Shown: in pieces, positions 32,786 through 34,238 of the stretch
Position numbering within the stretch: the first letter of the stretch is position 1
Layout: each line of letters begins with the position of its first letter
NCBI GenBank assembly: GCA_016191785.1
Contig: JACPVJ010000041.1
Location: 1-34,238 of the forward strand
Origin: Myxococcales bacterium
GTDB taxonomy: Bacteria > Myxococcota_A > Polyangia > Polyangiales > Polyangiaceae
Length of the DNA stretch: 34,238 bases
Direction of reading: 5' to 3'
Notes under the pieces: model-generated
The model's input: only the letters and a program-made list of their open reading frames with translations
Databases searched by the model: none
Told to the model about the DNA's origin: nothing
Translations under genes and position numbers: made by a program

Positions 32786-34238
32786 TCAGCAACCGTTCTT
32801 CGAGCTGTCGAAGACGCCGTTGATCTTGATGGCCTGCGCGGCGAAGTCGATTACCAGCCTCCAAGCGTCCTGGCAGCCCCCCGCGCTGTTGGTCATCGAG
32901 CACCAGTCTCCCTTGGGCATGGCGCCGGTGTCGGTGAAGCCCTTGCTGGTCTTGCAGTCCTTGCCAGTGCCCTTCCACTTGGAAGGATCGCCAGTCAGTA
33001 CGACACACAGCGACTGGTCAACGGAGACCACCATGACCTTGTCAGCGTCGTCCACCATGATGTAGCCCTCGTAGGTGCCGGCGGCTTCCCAGGCGAACTG
33101 CCCGCCCGGGGGCTGGCACGACAGCGCCTTGTCCAGTTTCTCGGCAGCGTAGCGGCCAACGCAGTTCTTGTCCGCGCTCAGCCTGGCCCGGAACGTCATC
33201 TCACGGATCGGGACGAGCATGGCGCTGCCGAGCTGTGCTTGGTCGTCCAAGTAGATGGGCATGACGAAGCTGACGAGCTTTGCCTGGAGCTCGCCGCCAA
33301 TCTCCGTGTAAGTCGTGACGTGCTGCTTTACCTCGAGCCCGCTTGCCGGATCCGTGAACGCTGCCCAGCACGTGCCACCGAGGGCAGGGCCAACCAACGC
33401 CTGCTGCACCCCGCCGCCCAACGTGAGTTCCTTCTTCTCCGTGTTTACCTGCACCAGGAAGTTGAACCGTCCGGTTCCGTTGAGGTTGCAGCTCGGTTCC
33501 TCGAGCGTACTGCCCGCAGTGATGATGTTATCTTGGACGAACGGCGCGGCCATCGCGGCGGGGCTCTCGACACGGTGCGAGGTCATTCGCAGCTGGGTCA
33601 CCGCCGCGGCCGAGAAGTCGGCTTTGGCCAGGCAGTCGTTGCCCGCGCCCTGGGCGCCCGAGACGTAGCAGCTGGAGTCTGTCGGCTTGCACTCGCTGGT
33701 CCCGCCCCCACCACCGGTGCCGCCATCGGGTTCGCCCGAGCTCGCGTCCACCGACGACCACGGTCCGCAGGTCGGGGTGCGCTCGGTCTTGGTCTCGCAC
33801 GAGGTCGTCACGCTCACGCCCGTGACGGCGCCTGTGTTCAGCCGCTCGCAGGCCGCGGGCGGCAGCACCAGTCGTCCGGCCTCCTCACGCCAGCCCGTCT
33901 CGGCGTTCGCATCCAGCGGAATCAGGCACGTCGCCGCGCCGCAAATCCCGGCCGAACCCGCTGGCATCACCAGCGCCACGTTGACGCCGGTTCCGGCCGC
34001 CGGCTTCGCGATCGAGCAGGTCGACATCTCCACCGCGACCACCGCTCCCTTCGAGAAGCACGGCGCCGTATCGAAGCACTTGCCATCGCCCGCCCCGGAT
34101 CCGCCGCCGAAGATCGCCTGCGGCGTGTAGCTCTCGAGCGAAGCCGAGTCGATCGCCACTGGCTTGCAACTCCCCGCCACGCAGTTCTCACCGGCGGGAC
34201 ACGTCGACTCGACCTGTCCAGGGCTCAGCTCCTTCGCC
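32786..34238 (-). CDS. Secreted cysteine-rich protein, 5' end outside window
   Basis: The frame is open to the window end, so at least 483 residues, with the N-terminus missing. The first visible residues include ESTCPAGENCVAGSCK, a cysteine-rich module, followed by a domain with regularly placed cysteines, a Gly-rich spacer (DGGTGGGGGTSECK) and a second long domain with about ten cysteines, ending SSKNGC. No active-site motif is seen. The cysteine density and spacer imply a secreted or surface protein with disulfides. It may be part of a gene family with repeats; function unknown. Confidence 0.82.
   Translation of the reverse strand, partial: AKELSPGQVESTCPAGENCVAGSCKPVAIDSASLESYTPQAIFGGGSGAGDGKCFDTAPCFSKGAVVAVEMSTCSIAKPAAGTGVNVALVMPAGSAGICGAATCLIPLDANAETGWREEAGRLVLPPAACERLNTGAVTGVSVTTSCETKTERTPTCGPWSSVDASSGEPDGGTGGGGGTSECKPTDSSCYVSGAQGAGNDCLAKADFSAAAVTQLRMTSHRVESPAAMAAPFVQDNIITAGSTLEEPSCNLNGTGRFNFLVQVNTEKKELTLGGGVQQALVGPALGGTCWAAFTDPASGLEVKQHVTTYTEIGGELQAKLVSFVMPIYLDDQAQLGSAMLVPIREMTFRARLSADKNCVGRYAAEKLDKALSCQPPGGQFAWEAAGTYEGYIMVDDADKVMVVSVDQSLCVVLTGDPSKWKGTGKDCKTSKGFTDTGAMPKGDWCSMTNSAGGCQDAWRLVIDFAAQAIKINGVFDSSKNGC

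Overview
The window is very GC-rich (roughly 70% by eye) and reads as a myxobacterial chromosome segment (Myxococcota, most likely Polyangiales; inferred from gene types, not from a marker gene). The signs are two proteins with C-terminal PEGA-like domains (one a Ser/Thr kinase), a PilZ-receiver fusion, two ECF sigma/anti-sigma cassettes, many lipoproteins with no recognisable family, and secreted proteins with cysteine-rich repeats. No rRNA, tRNA, IS element, prophage or CRISPR array was seen. The genes at both window edges are cut off.

Layout. 1-3970 (+): the C-terminus of a membrane-anchored PEGA protein, a large lipoprotein, a 64-aa cysteine protein and tilS, closely packed. 4083-6020 (+): ftsH. 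6028-9197 (-): a Ser/Thr kinase with a PEGA domain, cca, and a tiny, apparently frameshifted lipoprotein ORF. 9403-10983 (+): a LolC/E-type permease with a large acidic insert. 10987-15050 (-): a TPR lipoprotein, a membrane protein, an ABC ATPase with degenerate motifs, a second membrane protein and a PilZ-receiver protein. 15200-16003 (+): a one-TM protein with a poly-Asp tract. 16004-17867 (-): ECF sigma, six-TM anti-sigma and a TlpA-type thioredoxin, each joined by a 4-nt overlap. 17953-18804 (-): an OmpA-type lipoprotein with a coiled coil. 18890-20084 (-): two tandem paralogous lipoproteins. 20180-21004 (+): another lipoprotein. 21036-23378 (-): the ergothioneine genes egtB and egtD behind a 44-aa glutathione-transferase fragment. 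23531-25932 (+): an ECF sigma and a fused anti-sigma/vWA protein, divergent from egtBD. 25987-27962: a YcxB-like protein, an AhpD-like protein and a LuxR-type regulator.

28081-34238 looks more accessory: a MazF-type toxin with a ribbon-helix-helix antitoxin, a 677-aa cysteine-repeat lipoprotein with an inserted beta-rich domain, an XRE-ImmA/IrrE regulator-protease with a small partner, and a truncated secreted cysteine-rich protein. Its intergenic spaces hold two strong G-quadruplex motifs.

The main themes are envelope stress and signalling (ECF cassettes, FtsH, Lol-type export, OmpA, PEGA kinase), thiol and redox chemistry (TlpA, EgtBD, GST remnant, AhpD) and RNA processing (TilS, Cca). No single wholly new system is certain. 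The best candidates are the degenerate-ATPase ABC operon, the sigma/anti-sigma/thioredoxin cassette, the GST leader on egtBD, and the XRE-ImmA gene pair.
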